This document shows, one piece after another, positions 60,763-60,784 of a stretch of DNA of 60,784 bases. The notes beneath the pieces were generated by a model. The model was not told the DNA's origin, made no database searches, and worked only from the letters and a program-made list of their open reading frames with translations. A program made the position numbers and the translations under genes. Source of the stretch: Halioglobus sp. (lineage in GTDB: Bacteria > Pseudomonadota > Gammaproteobacteria > Pseudomonadales > Halieaceae); assembly GCA_029287595.1 (NCBI GenBank), contig JARFQU010000226.1, positions 1 through 60,784 of the forward strand, read 5' to 3'. Every line of letters begins with the position of its first letter. The first letter of the stretch is position 1.

Positions 60763-60784
60763 CTGTCTCTTATACACATCTCCG
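60763..60784. other. Nextera transposase adapter left on the contig end
   Basis: CTGTCTCTTATACACATCT followed by CCG is the Tn5 mosaic-end sequence plus the start of the Nextera read-2 adapter. It sits at the very last bases and interrupts ccmA in mid-codon context. It is a library artefact and not part of the genome. Confidence 0.97.

Overview
The window is a piece of core chromosome from a Gammaproteobacterium. Moderately high GC, the gene content (pdxB, epmC, zipA, a gcvR-like ACT protein, sixA, a complete ccm operon) and several Pseudomonas-like gene neighbourhoods (smc-zipA-ligA, prmB-aroC, sucAB-lpd-sucCD with sdhCDAB divergent from gltA) point to the Pseudomonadales/Cellvibrionales side of the class. 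A marine Halieaceae-type bacterium is my best guess from protein style, not a proven placement. I saw no IS element, prophage, CRISPR array or rRNA. Almost all genes lie on the minus strand. The last 22 bases (60763-60784) match the Nextera transposase adapter and are not genomic.

Layout. 1-14.6 kb: a tRNA-Ser, queF, an ABC-2 exporter, tRNA-Glu and tRNA-Gly behind a strong promoter, msrB, then housekeeping clusters: a NAD-kinase-like protein, pdxB, epmC, tusA and yheU; a gcvR-like gene; prmB and aroC; folE; and a gpsA-sixA-hydrolase-DUF4892 operon. 14.6-16.6 kb: htpG with a near-perfect heat-shock (sigma-32) promoter. 16.7-29.6 kb: the TCA block, sdhCDAB-sucAB-lpd-sucCD on the minus strand, divergent from gltA. 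29.6-32 kb: a FabH-like condensing enzyme, hisC and a second tRNA-Glu.

32-42 kb: a phosphate-starvation island. It holds a porin, a divergent pair (a 41-residue membrane protein and a ribbon-helix-helix regulator), and phoB-phoR-phoU-pstS-pstC-pstA-pstB. Three PhoB boxes with the same geometry (7-4-7-4-7 repeats, -10 element ten bases past the middle repeat) precede phoB, pstS and the porin, which ties the island into one regulon. Hairpins after pstS probably lower pstCAB expression relative to pstS. 42-47 kb: a three-gene module for a 2-oxoacid:ferredoxin-type oxidoreductase and a GltD-like flavoprotein carrying ferredoxin clusters, encoded in the same genome as the classical 2-oxoglutarate dehydrogenase. 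47-54 kb: a lytic-transglycosylase-like lipoprotein, ligA, zipA and smc. 54-60.8 kb: the cytochrome c maturation operon ccmABCDEFGHI, with ccmA cut by the contig end.

The gene products fit an aerobic heterotroph with a full oxidative TCA cycle, c-type cytochromes and strong adaptation to phosphate limitation. The least explained items are the regulator/small membrane protein pair with twin TGTATACA sites inside the pho island, and the second 2-oxoacid oxidation route.
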